Assembly: GCF_016545825.1 (NCBI RefSeq)
Contig: NC_052620.1
Location: 8,928,001-8,992,000, forward strand
DNA length: 64,000 bases
Direction: 5' to 3'
From: Eucalyptus grandis
Lineage: Eukaryota; Streptophyta; Magnoliopsida; Myrtales; Myrtaceae
The notes under the pieces are model-generated. The model saw nothing but the letters and a program-made list of their open reading frames with translations, had not been told where the DNA came from and did not search any database. Below, in pieces: positions 1 to 12,578 of the stretch. The position numbers were made by a program, and so were the translations under genes. The number at the start of each line of letters is the position of its first letter. Within the stretch, counting starts at the first letter, position 1.

Positions 1-3000
1 TGTACCCACAGCACAAGATGATGGTATGCTTTTATTCTTCTACATGTTTTTATTGTTTAAGTACACGGATATTCCATTGTCAATAACTAAGATTCGGGTG
101 AGCCAACGCTAAATATACTAGTCTCCACCGTGGGTCTTAAGTTATTCGTGAACTCTCTGATCGATAGTTGCTTTGTTGGGATCAACAGATGTGACTAAGT
201 ATTACTCTGCCATCTGTTTAATTTCTTGCTTTGGCTACGTTTTGCTTGGTAATTATTGTTGAAGAGTCTCCTCAAATTGAAGCCTGGAGTGTTACAAGTC
301 TTTTGGAAAACTGAGTCTGCATGATGCATATGGATCACAACCGCCTTTTGCATCTCTATTCTTCTCTTTAAATAATTGATCTTTTTTGTGATTAAATTGT
401 AGTGAAAGCTATCAATGACATCAAAGTAAGGTATCATATTAAGAGAGGAAGCTGGCAAGGTGATCCGTGCGTACCAAGCAATTACACATGGGATGGTCTA
501 AACTGTAGCTATGGAAATCCTCCGAGGATTATATCCCTGTGAGTCCCCTGGCAAATTAATAGAGGGAGTCTTTGACAACTTAAACTTCGCATGCTATTGA
601 AGAAAGCTCATTAACTTATCCTTAAGTTGACACCCACCCCAAAAGTCACCATCGAGTATTTCTTTTGGGAGATATGAATGGGGTGGGTCATGACAAGTTA
701 TATACTCATCGATTAGCAATAAATGCCCCCTTCTCCAATATACTGTTATGTTCTTTTTTCAACTTCATCGACCAACAACCTAGTTTTTCAAATTTGTCAT
801 AACCATTCGAAATTGCATTGTGTGTGAGCAAGTATTAAGTCCTCTGCATATAGTTATTAGGTACTCTAGGTCCAAAGATAACCATAAATTACAAAAGAGG
901 GAGATAGTGAGACCCATGCAAGGAATGAGATTGACCATTCTGAATGGTCTTCTAGTACTTGGAACATTTACACTGGGAGGATCTAAAATATTTTCATTCC
1001 GAAGAATTCAATGCACAAACTTTTTTTATTGTACCAAAAAAATGCTCCCTTTATGAAGATGGCAATGACAGGATCCTCTCTTTTGATCTATCATGGCAGG
1101 AAATTGAGCTCTAGCAATTTGATGGGCGACATAGTCTCATCGATTTCGCATCTATCAACAATGGAATACTTGTAAGTGGTGTCACTCATGATTAAGCATC
1201 CCCTGGGAGTCAACTCTTGATTGAATAATTTAGGTTGTACTTTAGGAGACATAGGCTGCAGAAATACTGCCCTAATGCGCGGAAACATTTTGTTTTGGCT
1301 ATTCCCAGAGATTTGTCGAACAATCAGCTTACAGGAATGATACCAGAAACTCTAGCTGAATTACCACATCTCAGCTTTCTGTAAGTTAATGTCTCTAGCT
1401 GAAGTAGCAAAGTATTTAAAGTGGACAAATCTATTATCAAGGCTATTTTTGCAGAAATTTAAGTGGAAACAACCTGATTGGATCAGTTCCTGAAGCTCTC
1501 AAGAAAAGGGTTGTGGACAATACTTTAAACATGAGGTTCTCTCTCTCTCTCTCGTTGAGCCATATACAACTTTTATAGGGTGGAAAAACTATCAACATGT
1601 TCTATTTATAGTGATTAAAAGCAAATAAGAAGGCCAACTTTTGATCTCCATTTGGCAAATCAATCTGGATGCTTATTGATAGGAATATCAGTTCAACTCC
1701 TTCATTCTTTATGGCAGTTTGATAGGAAACGTGCATCTTTGCCTGGCTGATCCTTGCCCACATAAGAAGAAACAAAAGACCATACTTGTTACAGTTGTTA
1801 CCCCAGTTTTAGGCTTTTTGGGGGCTCTATTTGGTGCTTTGGCAATTATTTGGTTAATCAAATGGAAACGGACTGGTTCTAAAACTGGCAAGGCATTTGA
1901 ACAAATACCAGGTACTTTTTCTTACTTGTCCTGTTCACACAATTTACATTACATTTGACACAATCTTGGCTATGCTTTTCCTTTAGTACATTTCTATCTG
2001 CAACAGTGTTTTTTCTAGGATCTGAGAATGTACGACTCAGCAACTTGCTATCCTCTTCTCACGCACCCTAAGAGTCTCAATTTACATTTTCATCGATGTT
2101 GTAATTAGGAATAAAAGAAAGTTGGCTTTAATCAAATTTTCCCAATGCTAGTAATATGAGTTACGTAATGATCACAAGAATAATGAGATAAGAGAGAGAC
2201 AGGATCACCACAGCATTGTGGCATCAACATCACAAAGAGAATGTGCAGTATTGAGCTTAACTTATCCACAATAAATTTTCTGATTTTTATCTTCAAAATT
2301 AAATGTGCTATGAATCAGAAGGACTTATAACAAGTTGAGAGTACAAGTATCTCCATAGTATTCTAATGGTCCCTTAAAGAAAGTTTGATTGTGCAATCTC
2401 GAACTTATCTATTTGTATTGAGCAAAGCAAGAGAATCGATATGTTAGCATATTAAAGGGAATGACAGAGAATCCCTACGCAGATCTCTTGATTTTTGTCC
2501 TCTTTTCCACTAATATAGATCTTGAAATGGGATCAGAAAAACCTCTCATACATTTTTTAATTGTTGATGACACAATTGGAGTAATTTGCCTGGGAAGTCC
2601 ACTAATTAAAGTGGTAGTTGCTATACTCATGGGAACCTTTTGCTACAGAATCTAGTGAGAGGACACCGAGACTAAAGAATCGACCTTTTGAGTATGGAGA
2701 GATCTCAAAAATCACTGGTAACTTTGGACAAGTGATTGGTAAAGGTGGATTTGGAAAGGTATATCTTGGCACACTAGATAATGGCACCGTAGTTGCTGTG
2801 AAGATGCTCTCTAAATCATCTGAGCAAGGGTACAAGGAATTTCGGGCTGAGGTAAGATAAAATGATGCAATTACTCTTCCCTTAAAAATCAACTTATGCT
2901 GATAGTTAGGTAGATATTTGTCTAGAAACTTCCTCTTATACCATTGTCAGTATATGTTATAATAATGCACACTTGTGATACCACAGGCACAGCTATTAGC

Positions 3001-4055
3001 GATTCTACACCACAAAAATTTGGTTTCCCTATTTGGATATTGTGATGATTCCAAGCACAAGGCATTAGTATATGAATACATGACTAATGGAAATTTAAGG
3101 CAACATTTATCAGGTTCGTACTCCTGTTCTATTGTATTGGTTCTTCTGTAAAATAATCCTGTAAGACTCTATCTTGCTTATATGGAATGTTAAGATGCAT
3201 CCAACAGAGGACCATTTGAAGGTCTTGACGTGGAGCAAGAGACTACAAATAGCCATGGATGCAGCACAAGGTGCATGATAAGATATCCATAGTTGGTAGG
3301 TCTTTTGTTGTCATTGCCTTGGCATTGTTGACATTGTTTTTGCAAGGATTTCAGGTTTGGATTATTTGCATAATGGTTGTAAGCCACCCATCATCCATAG
3401 AGACTTGAAGACTTCAAACATCTTGTTAACTGAAGACTTCCAAGCCAAATTAGCTAACTTTGGCCTATCAAGAGCTTTTGCATCTGAAAATGACTCTCAT
3501 GTGTCAACTTGCCCGGGCGGCACCTTTGGCTACCTCGGCCCCGAGTAATAGCTAAAACTCAACATTATTGATCTAGTTAGTTCAAGATGTTTAATTGCAT
3601 AGCAATATTGGCATTGCCTAGGATTTTATCTTTGACTTAAGATTCGTATTATTTTTCCCCCTCCTAGGTTTCAATCTTTTGGAAACTGTGACAAGAAGAG
3701 TGATGTTTACAGTTTCGGAATTGTACTCTTTGAGTTAATCACGGGCCAACCTGCAGTAATGAGAAGTCGGGATGGTAGGGACTTCATTCACATACTTGAA
3801 TGGCTAATTCCCATCATTGAAAGTGGTGATATCCAGAGGATTGTGGATCCTAGGTTACATAGAGAATTGAACATTAACTCGGCTTGGAAAGTGGTGGAGA
3901 TTGCTATGTCTTGTACACAACCAAGGGCGATTCAAAGGCCAGACATAAATCATATATTGGCAGAGTTGAAGGAGTCTTTTGTGAGCAAATCAAACTGTTC
4001 TTTTGAAGTGGCCCCTTCGGAGATCCATTGTGACAGTGTCCCTATGGCAAGGTAG
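1..4055 (+). CDS. Malectin/LRR receptor-like kinase, 3' part of gene, possible pseudokinase
   Basis: Spliced model: 1-23, 403-538, 1100-1171, 1309-1380, 1455-1535, 1718-1911, 2649-2851, 2987-3113, 3208-3270, 3355-3544, 3668-4055. Every junction is GT-AG and the phases join into one frame of about 515 codons; the 5' half lies outside the window. In order: the hinge with WQGDPC and LNCSY (residues 8-53), three LRR units on 72-81 nt exons, an N-LCL-DPC hinge, a membrane span (about 150-175), then a kinase domain with loop GKGGFGKV (223-230), VAVK (Lys244) and [11 protein letters not shown] (338-348). The family is plasma-membrane LRR-RLK subfamily I (malectin-like ectodomain), which phosphorylates Ser/Thr. 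Oddity: the Mg-binding Asp of DFG is Asn (residue 358, codon 3456-3458), and the usual GYLDPE reads GYLGPE. Splice sites and frame are otherwise intact, so this could be a catalytically weak receptor rather than a dead gene. Confidence 0.93.
1536..1553. repeat. Short CT microsatellite at the start of an RLK intron
   Basis: A run of alternating CT lies directly after the donor site at 1536-1537 of the receptor-kinase gene. It probably also supplies pyrimidine-rich intron sequence. No other role is visible. Confidence 0.7.
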
Positions 4056-6341
4056 AAAAAACTTTTCAAATACAGAAAGGTTATCTTCTTTTTATGTAAA
4101 AGATTAACTTTTATTTGCAAATTTGCATATTTTTTCTTTTGTCGCGTCATCCATTTTCCCTTTTCTTTTTGTCATTGAATATTCCAAACTTACTTTCTAA
4201 AAAGGATGTGGTTTCGTCCTATGTCAGTCCTTTCTCCATTCATAATGTTCGTTCACTGCATTCCTAATCCCGCGAGTCGGAGGTTGCGTTATCCATGGAG
4301 CGGGTGATTGGCATTAGCAGGCCCTCAAGGCATGTTATTGGAGTTCAACTGAGAAGCTAGTTGGAGTCGACACCTTAGGTAAACAACGACAATTTTGCAA
4401 TATTAAGGGCAGGATTGAGAAAATATATAATGAGGGACTAATTATATTCTTTCTTTCTGGGTTATGCTCAATATATAGATGTATGATAGTATCATTGGTG
4501 GTCCTAATGTAGTACTTCTCGCAAGCAAGCTGGGATACAAACACATGCATCTTTAACAAAATATGGACAAGATTTGATCTTGACTTATGATAATGAATGC
4601 ATTGGTAATGAGTTTTTGTCCAGATAAAAGGAAATCCTGATCTCATCTAATGCTCAGCATGTGGGATAGGCCTGCCGTCTTGGAATTCTAATGCAATAAC
4701 CAGTACCATTGACAAGACGAGAGCTACGCGGGCGGAGAATATGCGTACCACCGCTATAACATTGCCTAATTCATCGAAAAACAATCCACTAGCATGCCGT
4801 CGAATAGCCCCATTTGCAGCCATTAAAGTCGAGATTGAGAAAATATGAGCTTATACTAGAGAGCAAACCTAAAAGAAGAACCTTTTTCTGATCCTAGACG
4901 AACAAGGAATTTGAGCATACTGTGACAAAAGTACGTGATGTCCCTTCTGGGTACAGGGGACTTTGATCAAGCACCACATGCACTAATAGACCCACATAGT
5001 CAAAACACGTGACATAGAAAATGTGTCCAGAACTCAAGTCCCTTGTCATCAAATCTCTAGTGACTTTGTTGGTCTACAATGAGAATTGACAAAGGCACTT
5101 ATGATCTATGTTTGTTTAAAAGACAAAGGAGAGTCAAGTCATTATTGACACATAAATGTTGGCAACCTGTCTAAACGTTTATTGCATTGGAAAACCCCTA
5201 ACCAAAAATATTATTAATTTAAATTTGCATATTAAGAACATTTTTAATTAAGCCCATATAATTGCATTAAACTGAAGCTAAATAGACTGATGTAGGGAAG
5301 TTTGAGTTAAATTAGATTTTTGGATCATTCCCCCCCAAGTGGTCGAGATGGACATGTGCTTTGCACATATGATACTTCAAATTAGGGAATATTGAGGCAA
5401 ATTTTGAGAACCAATATCTTGAAAATCTTTTGGTCACATGGCCATTTGAAAAGAACAAATATATAGCAAAGTTGATTCTCACTGTTGAGGAAAAGAAGGA
5501 AAATTTAATAACGAAGGAATTGAGTAGATTTGGCCAGCATTTAAAGAGGAAAGAAAAATAAGATATTTGGGTATCTTTGAAATAGACAATTAACCACTTT
5601 ACATGATGGGGGAGCAGTTTCAAGTGTTGTCTAGTTTCCAGAACCTACCCCTTAGAATCGGTTTCTTAATATTTGAAACCTAGAATTTACCCTACCATAG
5701 GTCCTACGGTGTTTCACCTATATTATAAATTAAACAATTGTAGTAAATTATCGCATGTAATAACCACTATTTATTACAATCCATTGACCATAACTAATAT
5801 CTATACACATGAAGAATATAGGATATTAATAAAGTAAAAGTTGGATATCATTGAAAATGAAAGATTAGTCTAGTGGCTTCATATTACATACTCATCATCG
5901 AATGCCATGGAATACCACAGAATTGCGCAAAGACATGGAACAAGGTAAACACAAACACATGTTTTAGGTCTAGGTTCCACCTAGAAACTCGAATCTACTA
6001 GTCAGGATAGAATCCTTAATTCTTGAAACTTGGAATCTACTTTGCATAACCTACCGGTTCTATTCTAGAATCATGGTCACCCATACTTACATGGATGTAA
6101 GAGTGCTACACAATTCAAGGAGAGATTTTATGTATTATCACAATTGGGGGAATAAGAGGGAGAAAATATTCATTACAAGTGGATTAGTAATTCCTTGAAT
6201 TTCAAAAAAGAGAGAAAATGAATAGAAATAAAAAAAAGTCAAGAGAATTGATGGCAAGGTGGATTATTTTATGATTCTCAAGGCTTCTTATATTGACATT
6301 GACCATGCAAAATGGAAAAAGGATGAGTGTCAAACACGGTA
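4056..6341. other. Intergenic stretch, no recognisable gene
   Basis: The first 100-150 bases are presumably the 3' UTR of the receptor-kinase gene. The rest is AT-rich, has no long open frame in any phase, and no transposon ends, RNA genes or tandem repeats that I can recognise. Short minus-strand frames (for example 4335-4646 and 5312-5623) have no family-like motifs and look like chance. Confidence 0.6.
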
Positions 6342-6811
6342 TGTCACGCCCCAAACCCTGGTTACGCGCACATCCCTCAGCGGTCGATTAAAATGCGACA
6401 TCCCAAGACACGTTACCGACCCATTCATTTTATCTTTTAATCAAACACATGCGGAAGCGAATTAAATAAACACCCAGACAACCATCAGAAATAGAGATAG
6501 TAAAAACAGGACAACAAATTTTTCACAAAACACACTTTATAAACACACCAAGTTAATCCTAGGAGTTTATATACATAAGTTGGTCTAAAAAAGAACTCCT
6601 AGGTAACCTACACCCCGGATCCCTCCGACTCTAGCTTCGGATTCTCCACGACACCGTCCGGTATATTGATATCCATGGGGTGACCTACCTCCCCATCCCC
6701 CGTCCTGATAGGCGGTCCGTCAAAACTCTGCAAGGGACCCTCCCGAGCCCCGTTACACTCATTAATGAACCACGCCTTGAAGCGATGAGGCACCAAATGA
6801 AGGAGGCTTTA
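6342..6811 (-). mobile_element. E1 3' LTR, outer piece
   Basis: It begins TGTCACGCCCC, the reverse complement of the GGGGCGTGACA end of plus-strand sister LTRs. It holds the LTR's 3' portion, including the last part of the LTR-embedded ORF (6608-6811). E2 interrupts it at 6812, and it resumes at 16232. Confidence 0.88.
6608..6811 (-). pseudogene. LTR-embedded ORF, E1 3' LTR copy, C-terminal part
   Basis: Minus-strand frame carrying the family core VPHRFKAWF and then GPL-SFDGP, ending in a stop at 6608-6610. The N-terminal half lies at 16232-16355, because E2 inserted inside the ORF. Removing E2 and one 5-bp target duplication makes the two halves line up with the uninterrupted E5 copy at 27833-28156. 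Function unknown. Confidence 0.72.
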
Positions 6812-9310
6812 TGTGACATCCTAATTTTCAAGTTATGATTTCGATTGGATAAGTTGGGCCTTTCATCAACGCGCCTATAGTGTTTTTCTCTGAGGTGGCC
6901 ACTCGTGAGATAACTAGACTATTTGGGGAAGTCATTAAGAGATTTTAATGCAATAGACTTGAGGATTCGACCAAGAATTGGCTACTCGACCGTGCTCATC
7001 TGTAGATATCATTTCGGCATAGTAAGATTGATTAGAAATCATGGATAGGTTGGTTTGATTGAGATATGTGGTTAAAATGTGGGTGATCCCACTAAATTGC
7101 AAAATTCTCGTCGATCGGCACGAGAATATTTTTCTATCGTTTTGGTACCCTGTGTTCGTATTTGAAACCTCGAGATTGTCACGACTACCGAGAGTCACCA
7201 ATGTGTCGAAGGGGTTCACTATGGTTTGAAGGAAATTGACCATGGGTCTTGCACTAAAAATTTCTAAAAGCTACTCGGTTGCCTAAGTCACGCTAAAATT
7301 GAGCCGGGTTGAAATTAACCATGAATTTGATTCTAATTCCATAAATTTAAAGTTTTTTCATGTCACAAGTCATTTTAGGAACATCGACTCAGTCTCTGAA
7401 GATTTTTCTGCAAACCGAGACTTTTTGGGAAAAAATCGAGGTAGGGTCATTTTTGTCTAAAAAAAATCCGAGGACCGTTTTCAATCATGAAATTGGGATG
7501 CAAATGGAATCCATTGACAAGGAAAAATATCAATTTGACAGTTGACTCGATAATGGAATTTTTTAGGGCCAATTGGTGTTGATTCAAGTAAGGTTGAAGT
7601 CCAAATTGAGGGAAATTCATTCAAAATTCATATGCCCCCGTGGGCACAACTTGTGGACCATTTCAAAAGGCTTCTAGAAGTGTTTGAGGGCTGGAAATTG
7701 ATGGTGGAAGACAGCTTGCAAGATGGACTAGTCAAGGGAACAAAGAAGATGAGGATGAGGCAAGTGGTGGTCCCCCTTAGCCAAATGGTCCCCCTCTTCT
7801 CCTTCATCTCTCTTTCTCCCCATCTGTCGATCCTCTCAGCCCCTTCCTCTATTGTTCGAAGCCTCTAGCAAGCCAAAATCGCAGCTCAACCATCCTTCTC
7901 TCCCATTGACGCATGCCACCGCCGGACAGCCCTCGCACCTGTCGCGCCTCACGCCTGGTCCCCGTGTCCCGAGCCTTGTCCATCGCCGTTTCTGGTCGTC
8001 TAGCGTCCTTCAACCCACGTGAAGCTCAGCCGAAGCCCGTTCAATCGCCTCCGACCGCTGTGGAGCTCCGCCTCAGCCCGCTTGACCCGTTGTAGCCTTC
8101 TCTCTCCATTTCCAAAGAAATCGGGCCATCGATTTAGCCTCTGCAGTTCAGAATAGAAGCCAAAGAACCAGCAAGCGCGGAGGCTTCGTGGAGCATTTCC
8201 GGGCCCTCCCGAACCTCACTTGGCATCTCCGTGGGCTAGTTTATCGCTTGCCTTCGTGTCCTCATCGTGGTGAACTCATCGGCGTGCAAATCCAGTGAGT
8301 TTACTCACTAAGCCCTACTTAGTAGGTTAATTATGCTGAAATGTTGTTTAGATTAGCTTAAGTATGGATTAGTGATAAGCTATAATGGTTATATTAGCCT
8401 TAGAATGGATTAGTGTTAATCTAATTAGTGAGATTAGCACAATTGATGATGGATTAGTCGAATCCAGTAGAATTCCTACAGTTCTAGTTTCTGGACTTTC
8501 ACCGTTTTCCTTTTTTGTAGATTGAAATGGGTTACGAATTTGAGGTTGATGTCTTCTTGAGAATTTTTTTAAACATCCTCAGCTACAACATATGTTTTTC
8601 TCAATATTTTTATGGGTTTAAAGAAGGAGATATCAGCTCCATCATTTTCGAACAGAATCTCAGTTCTCGCTGGAACTGGTGACCTTTTAGGATTCTAGGG
8701 GTTTTTATCAAATCTTAGTATTCGAATTTCAAAATTGTTTCTTCACAAAAGTTGTTTTTCGTATCTTCTAGTTTAACATAGTCAAATTTCAGATCAAATG
8801 GTCATGTTTTGGACGTCGAATCAAACTAATTTTGGAAAACATACTTTCTGGAACACAGACACAGTTTTTGTACTAGATTGAGCAATTTACTGGGCTGAAT
8901 CTAGAAAGATCTGGGTTAAGGTGTCTTCATGAAAAATGTTCTTTTATATGTATTTTACAACATATTCAAATTTGAGAATTTTCCGAACTAGTTTGATTTG
9001 ATTTATGGATTTAAACTTGGAGACGTGCAAGTGGGCCTATTCTGCCGGTTAGGGCCGGTTATGAGTTTGTGATGATTCTTGAGACTTTAATTGCTGGAAA
9101 TTGCACAAATGACGATATATGGTTGGTTTGTGATATACCTAGAGATTATGCTTGATGATCGTGTGATAGTTAAGAGAACCCGTCCCCAGCATGCGTTGGT
9201 GGACGTTAATAATTAAGAGAACCCGTCCCTAGCGCGTGTTGGTGGATGTTAGTAGTTATTAGTCGTTCCTGACATCTGTCGGTAGTTATTAGTCGTTCCC
9301 CAGCTTGACA
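6812..9310 (+). repeat. E2 5' LTR, shortened at its 3' end
   Basis: It aligns with the start of the 3' LTR at 12579 but is 2.5 kb rather than 3.65 kb. Only a few repeats of the minisatellite remain (about 9170-9305), and then the sequence jumps to the LTR terminus TTGACA. The LTR-embedded micro-exon and terminal exon are therefore lost. The GC-rich leader (about 7760-8294) and the GTGAGT donor at 8295 are kept. Confidence 0.84.
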
Positions 9311-9322
9311 TCCCCGTTTGAG

Positions 9323-9334
9323 TGGTATCAGAGC
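9323..9334 (+). promoter_or_regulatory. Primer binding site, tRNA-Met type (E2)
   Basis: TGGTATCAGAGC lies 12 bases after the LTR end. It is the usual plant retrotransposon site complementary to the 3' end of initiator tRNA-Met, where minus-strand DNA synthesis starts. The E1 copy at 36213-36224 has the same spacing context. Confidence 0.92.
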
Positions 9335-9512
9335 AGGTTTGTGTTTGGAGTGATAAGGTGTGATCGGATTTGGGATAGTTAGTAGGAAAAGCCACTTTTA
9401 ATTTGCTGGTGCATGTGACTGATAGCTGATTGGTAGCTTGGTTGTTGTGGGTCACTCAAATTCTAATATGGTATTGGAATTAGGAAATAGGTTTTTATAA
9501 AGATCTTGTAGT

Positions 9513-10159
9513 ATGAGTGATCCGGAGCAAAGGACTCCTAAGAGGCGCACCATTGGACCTGTTGCTCGAGGTGGAACGTTGACATGGGTCGGTACCCGAG
9601 GAGGTCATGGTGGTAGTAGAGTGCTGGCTTGTATCGCCGTAGGCCGGTACTAGTGTAGTAGCACTGAGTGATCCTAGGTTCGACGGGATTGTTCAGGCGC
9701 TAGTGTTCCTTGGGAACTTTTTTAGGCCAATAAGCTCAGGATTGAGCTGCCGTTGTTGCCACGCCTGCTCAGGTTCAGCCTGGAATTGTGATCTGGGAGC
9801 AAGCCTTCGCGTCCGAGTAGAGGTTCAAATCCAATAGAGATGGAAACCGGTTTGGGAAGAAGCCTATGACCGGAGAAAGGTATTCTATCCCGCCCAATAG
9901 GAAAGGTGGGATAGACAAGTCAACACCGAATTAGAATGGATTGTGTCGTGCTTGCGGAAGACGACATGGATCAGCCCCGTGTCCTGCTAGGACGGGTGCT
10001 TATTTTGAGTGTGACCAACAGGGTCACCTGGTCAGAAATTGTTCTAGAAGGTCGATGGGACCACAGCAGCGATTGCCATCACTGCTAATGGGACAGATCA
10101 GAGAGAATGCGTCGCAGAATGCTCAAAGGGGTATTTGGAACAAACCCCGGTGCAAGTGA
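9513..10159 (+). pseudogene. gag: E2 gag remnant with zinc knuckle
   Basis: It starts at an ATG (9513) whose first residues, MSDPEQRTPKRR, match the E1 gag start at 36045. The frame is soon lost, and the large central gag domain seen in E1 (QFLKLKPPRF onward) is absent. A C-terminal stretch (9941-10159) keeps a CX2CX4HX4C knuckle, CDQQGHLVRNC with its first Cys changed to Phe-Glu-Cys context, preceded by a second Cys/His cluster. Gag normally packages element RNA in cytoplasmic particles; this copy cannot. Confidence 0.75.
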
Positions 10160-10327
10160 GAGTACATGCTGTCATCTGACAGGAGATAGAAGACTCACCA
10201 AATGTGTGCCAAATCTGTGGAAGTGTTGAGTCTATTGGGAGTCGAGAAGGACCCTCGATTTCATTAAACTCGACGCTTGAGGCACCGAGTTGCTAGGGTT
10301 ACTTGGTGATTGGCATAGATAAGATAG

Positions 10328-11247
10328 ATGGAAGAACTGAAGATTAAGGACATCTCAATAGTCCAAGAATTTCTAGATGTATTTCGACAGGAATACTTAG
10401 GTTTGTCGTCAGAAAAAGAGATAGAATTCGTGAATGAATTAGCACCCGGGACAGAACCACTCTCTAAGGCTGGTGCAAATGCGAGAAGTACTGGATAAGG
10501 AATTTACTCGTACGAGTACATCACTTTGGAGAGCACCAGTTTCATTTGTGAAAAGGAAGATGGTTCATTGCATCTGTGCATCGATTATCGTCAACCCGAT
10601 CAAGTGACGATCGAGGACAAGTGTTCATTGCTGAAGATCGATGAATTGTGTGACCAGTGACAAAGAGTGTCAATACTTTCAAGGACTGACTTAAGGACTT
10701 AAGGACAGGGTATTATCAGTTGAGAATCAGAAAGGAGGTTCTACATATGACATCGTTTCGTACTCGATGTGGCCTTTGTGAGAGTATTGTTTTGCCATTT
10801 GGTTTGACAAACGCTCTAGTTGCTGTCATGGATTTGATGAACTGAGTATTTGAGGAATACCTAGATCAGTTTATGATCATGTTCATCAATGATATCTTGA
10901 TGTATTCGAGGAATGCTGAGGAGCATGAGAGTCATCTGAGGATGGTACTTCAGACCCTAAGGATTCATGGATTAGACACTAAGTTCAATAAGTACGAGTT
11001 TTGGTGGACTTGTATAGCATTCATAAGTGACAAGATCTCAAGCAAAGAAATCTCTGTGGACCTGACCAAGATTGAAGCAGTTATCAGTTGGCCGAGACCG
11101 ACGTCAGTGTTAGAGATCAGAAGCTTTTTGGGTTTAGTTGAATACTACAGAAAGTTTGTAGAAGGATTTTCAGTATTAGCATCACCGTTGACTCTACTCC
11201 TGAAGACAGAAGAAAAGTTCGAGATTCGATTTTCAAATTTAAGATAG
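10328..11247 (+). pseudogene. pol: E2 reverse transcriptase remnant
   Basis: The protease/RT linker begins near 10328. The RT palm follows, with FGLTNAL-like sequence near 10800 and an intact stretch 10873-11247 containing the catalytic box as FINDIL (normally F/Y-IDDIL), then IRSFLGL and YYRKFVEGF from the RT/RNase H connection. Several stops and frameshifts lie upstream. The first catalytic Asp is changed to Asn. Most of RNase H is missing, because the next recognisable piece is already integrase. Confidence 0.85.
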
Positions 11248-12490
11248 GCTACCTTCCAAATCTTATAGCCACCCTCAAAATTGAGCCGAATGCTCAAATT
11301 TGAATCAAGACACTTCAATTGACAGACCCAGACATTCAGAAAATCCTGCAAGAGGATACCGATAAGAGAAATGTTGATTTTCAAATTTCTGAAGATGGAA
11401 CACTAAAGTTCCGAGGATGATTGTGTGTACCTAATTGTGTAGCACTCAGGAGGAGATTTTGTCAGAAGCTCATCGTAGCGGTTACAACATTCATCATAGC
11501 AATACGAAGGTGTATTAGAATCTGTGTCAATACTATGGGTGGTCCAGTATGAGGAAGGACATCACCAATCATGTTGCTAAGTGTCAGATGTGTCCGTGAG
11601 TGAAGGCACATCTTTGTCAGCCGAGAGGACTTTTGCAACCTCTTGAAATTCCCGAGTGGAAAAGGGAACATGTCACAATGGACCTTGTGACGAGCTTGTC
11701 AAGGAACGAGGGGGGTAATAATTCCAATTGGGATAGTGGTCAACAGATGGATGACGTCGACTCATTTCAGTGCAGTACAAAAAGATCTCAATTTGAATAG
11801 GCATACATAAGTGTATGTGTGTCAGATAATTCGTCTGCATGGAGTGCTAGTGACAAATTTATATTAGATCTAGACCTGAGGGTTCCCAGTTTTAGCATAA
11901 TAGTCAGATGGTTCCTTTTGAAGCAGGATAGAGCAGAGTGTACAAAATTTCAGTTTGTTGAGATGAAGTCAGGAAAAGAAAGATCACAGGCCAGAGTCAG
12001 TTCAGCAGTCAGTGATTGCAGTCGCTGTGATCAGAAACAGATTAAAGACCACTCAGAGCCACTAGAAATGTTGTATCATTGAGCTTCAAAGGCTCTTAGA
12101 GTTCCAAATTGGTGATTACATCTTTCTGAAGGTGTCACCAATGAGAGATATCTTACGCTTCAGCAAGGAGGGAAAAACTGAAATCGACGTACATAAGTCC
12201 CTTTGAGATTCTAGAGAGAGAATAAGGATCCTAACGTATCGTCTTACATTACTGCCGAGGTAGGCGCAAATGCATGACGTCTTTCATGTGTTGAGGTTGA
12301 GGACATATGAGCCTAACCCAACCCACGTGCTAAATCTTGAAGAATTAGACGTGGACGACAGAGTGTCGTACGTGGAAAGCCCAGTTCAGATTGTGGTTCA
12401 GAACGGATTATGTATATTAAGATGGTCCCCTTGGTCAAAGTGGTCTGATAACACCAAAGGATGGAAGAAGTAACCGGGGAAAGCGAGACT
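11248..12490 (+). pseudogene. pol: E2 integrase remnant
   Basis: Scattered frames show the integrase zinc-binding His/Cys region (H-SGYNIHH near 11470-11490, CQMCP near 11585), the start of the catalytic core (WKREHVTMDLV, 11658-11690), and the C-terminal region including MHDVFHV (12270) and LNLEELDVDDRVSYVE. The centre of the core domain is deleted around 11800-12090, and many stops interrupt the rest. Confidence 0.78.
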
Positions 12491-12561
12491 CGAAGAGATG
12501 ACGATACCCCCACTTTTTTTTTAAGGATTGGTAAAGGTTTAAATTTCAAGGACGAAATTTT

Positions 12562-12578
12562 TATAAGAGGGGAAGAGT
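12562..12578 (+). promoter_or_regulatory. Polypurine tract (E2)
   Basis: ATAAGAGGGGAAGAGT sits directly before the TG of the 3' LTR. This is the plus-strand primer position of LTR elements. The same tract appears in reverse after the E1 (25688) and E7 (43684) 3' LTRs. Confidence 0.88.

Noticed and set aside
3541..3550. Apparent stop (GAG TAA TAG) in the kinase activation segment.
   Set aside because: It is intronic: GA before GTAATA is a donor, and the next exon begins with G after CCTAG at 3667, restoring Glu and then FQSFG. The frame is intact.
4056..6341. A possible second receptor-kinase gene or tRNA downstream of the first.
   Set aside because: No kinase motif, LRR exon or cloverleaf sequence could be found there on either strand.
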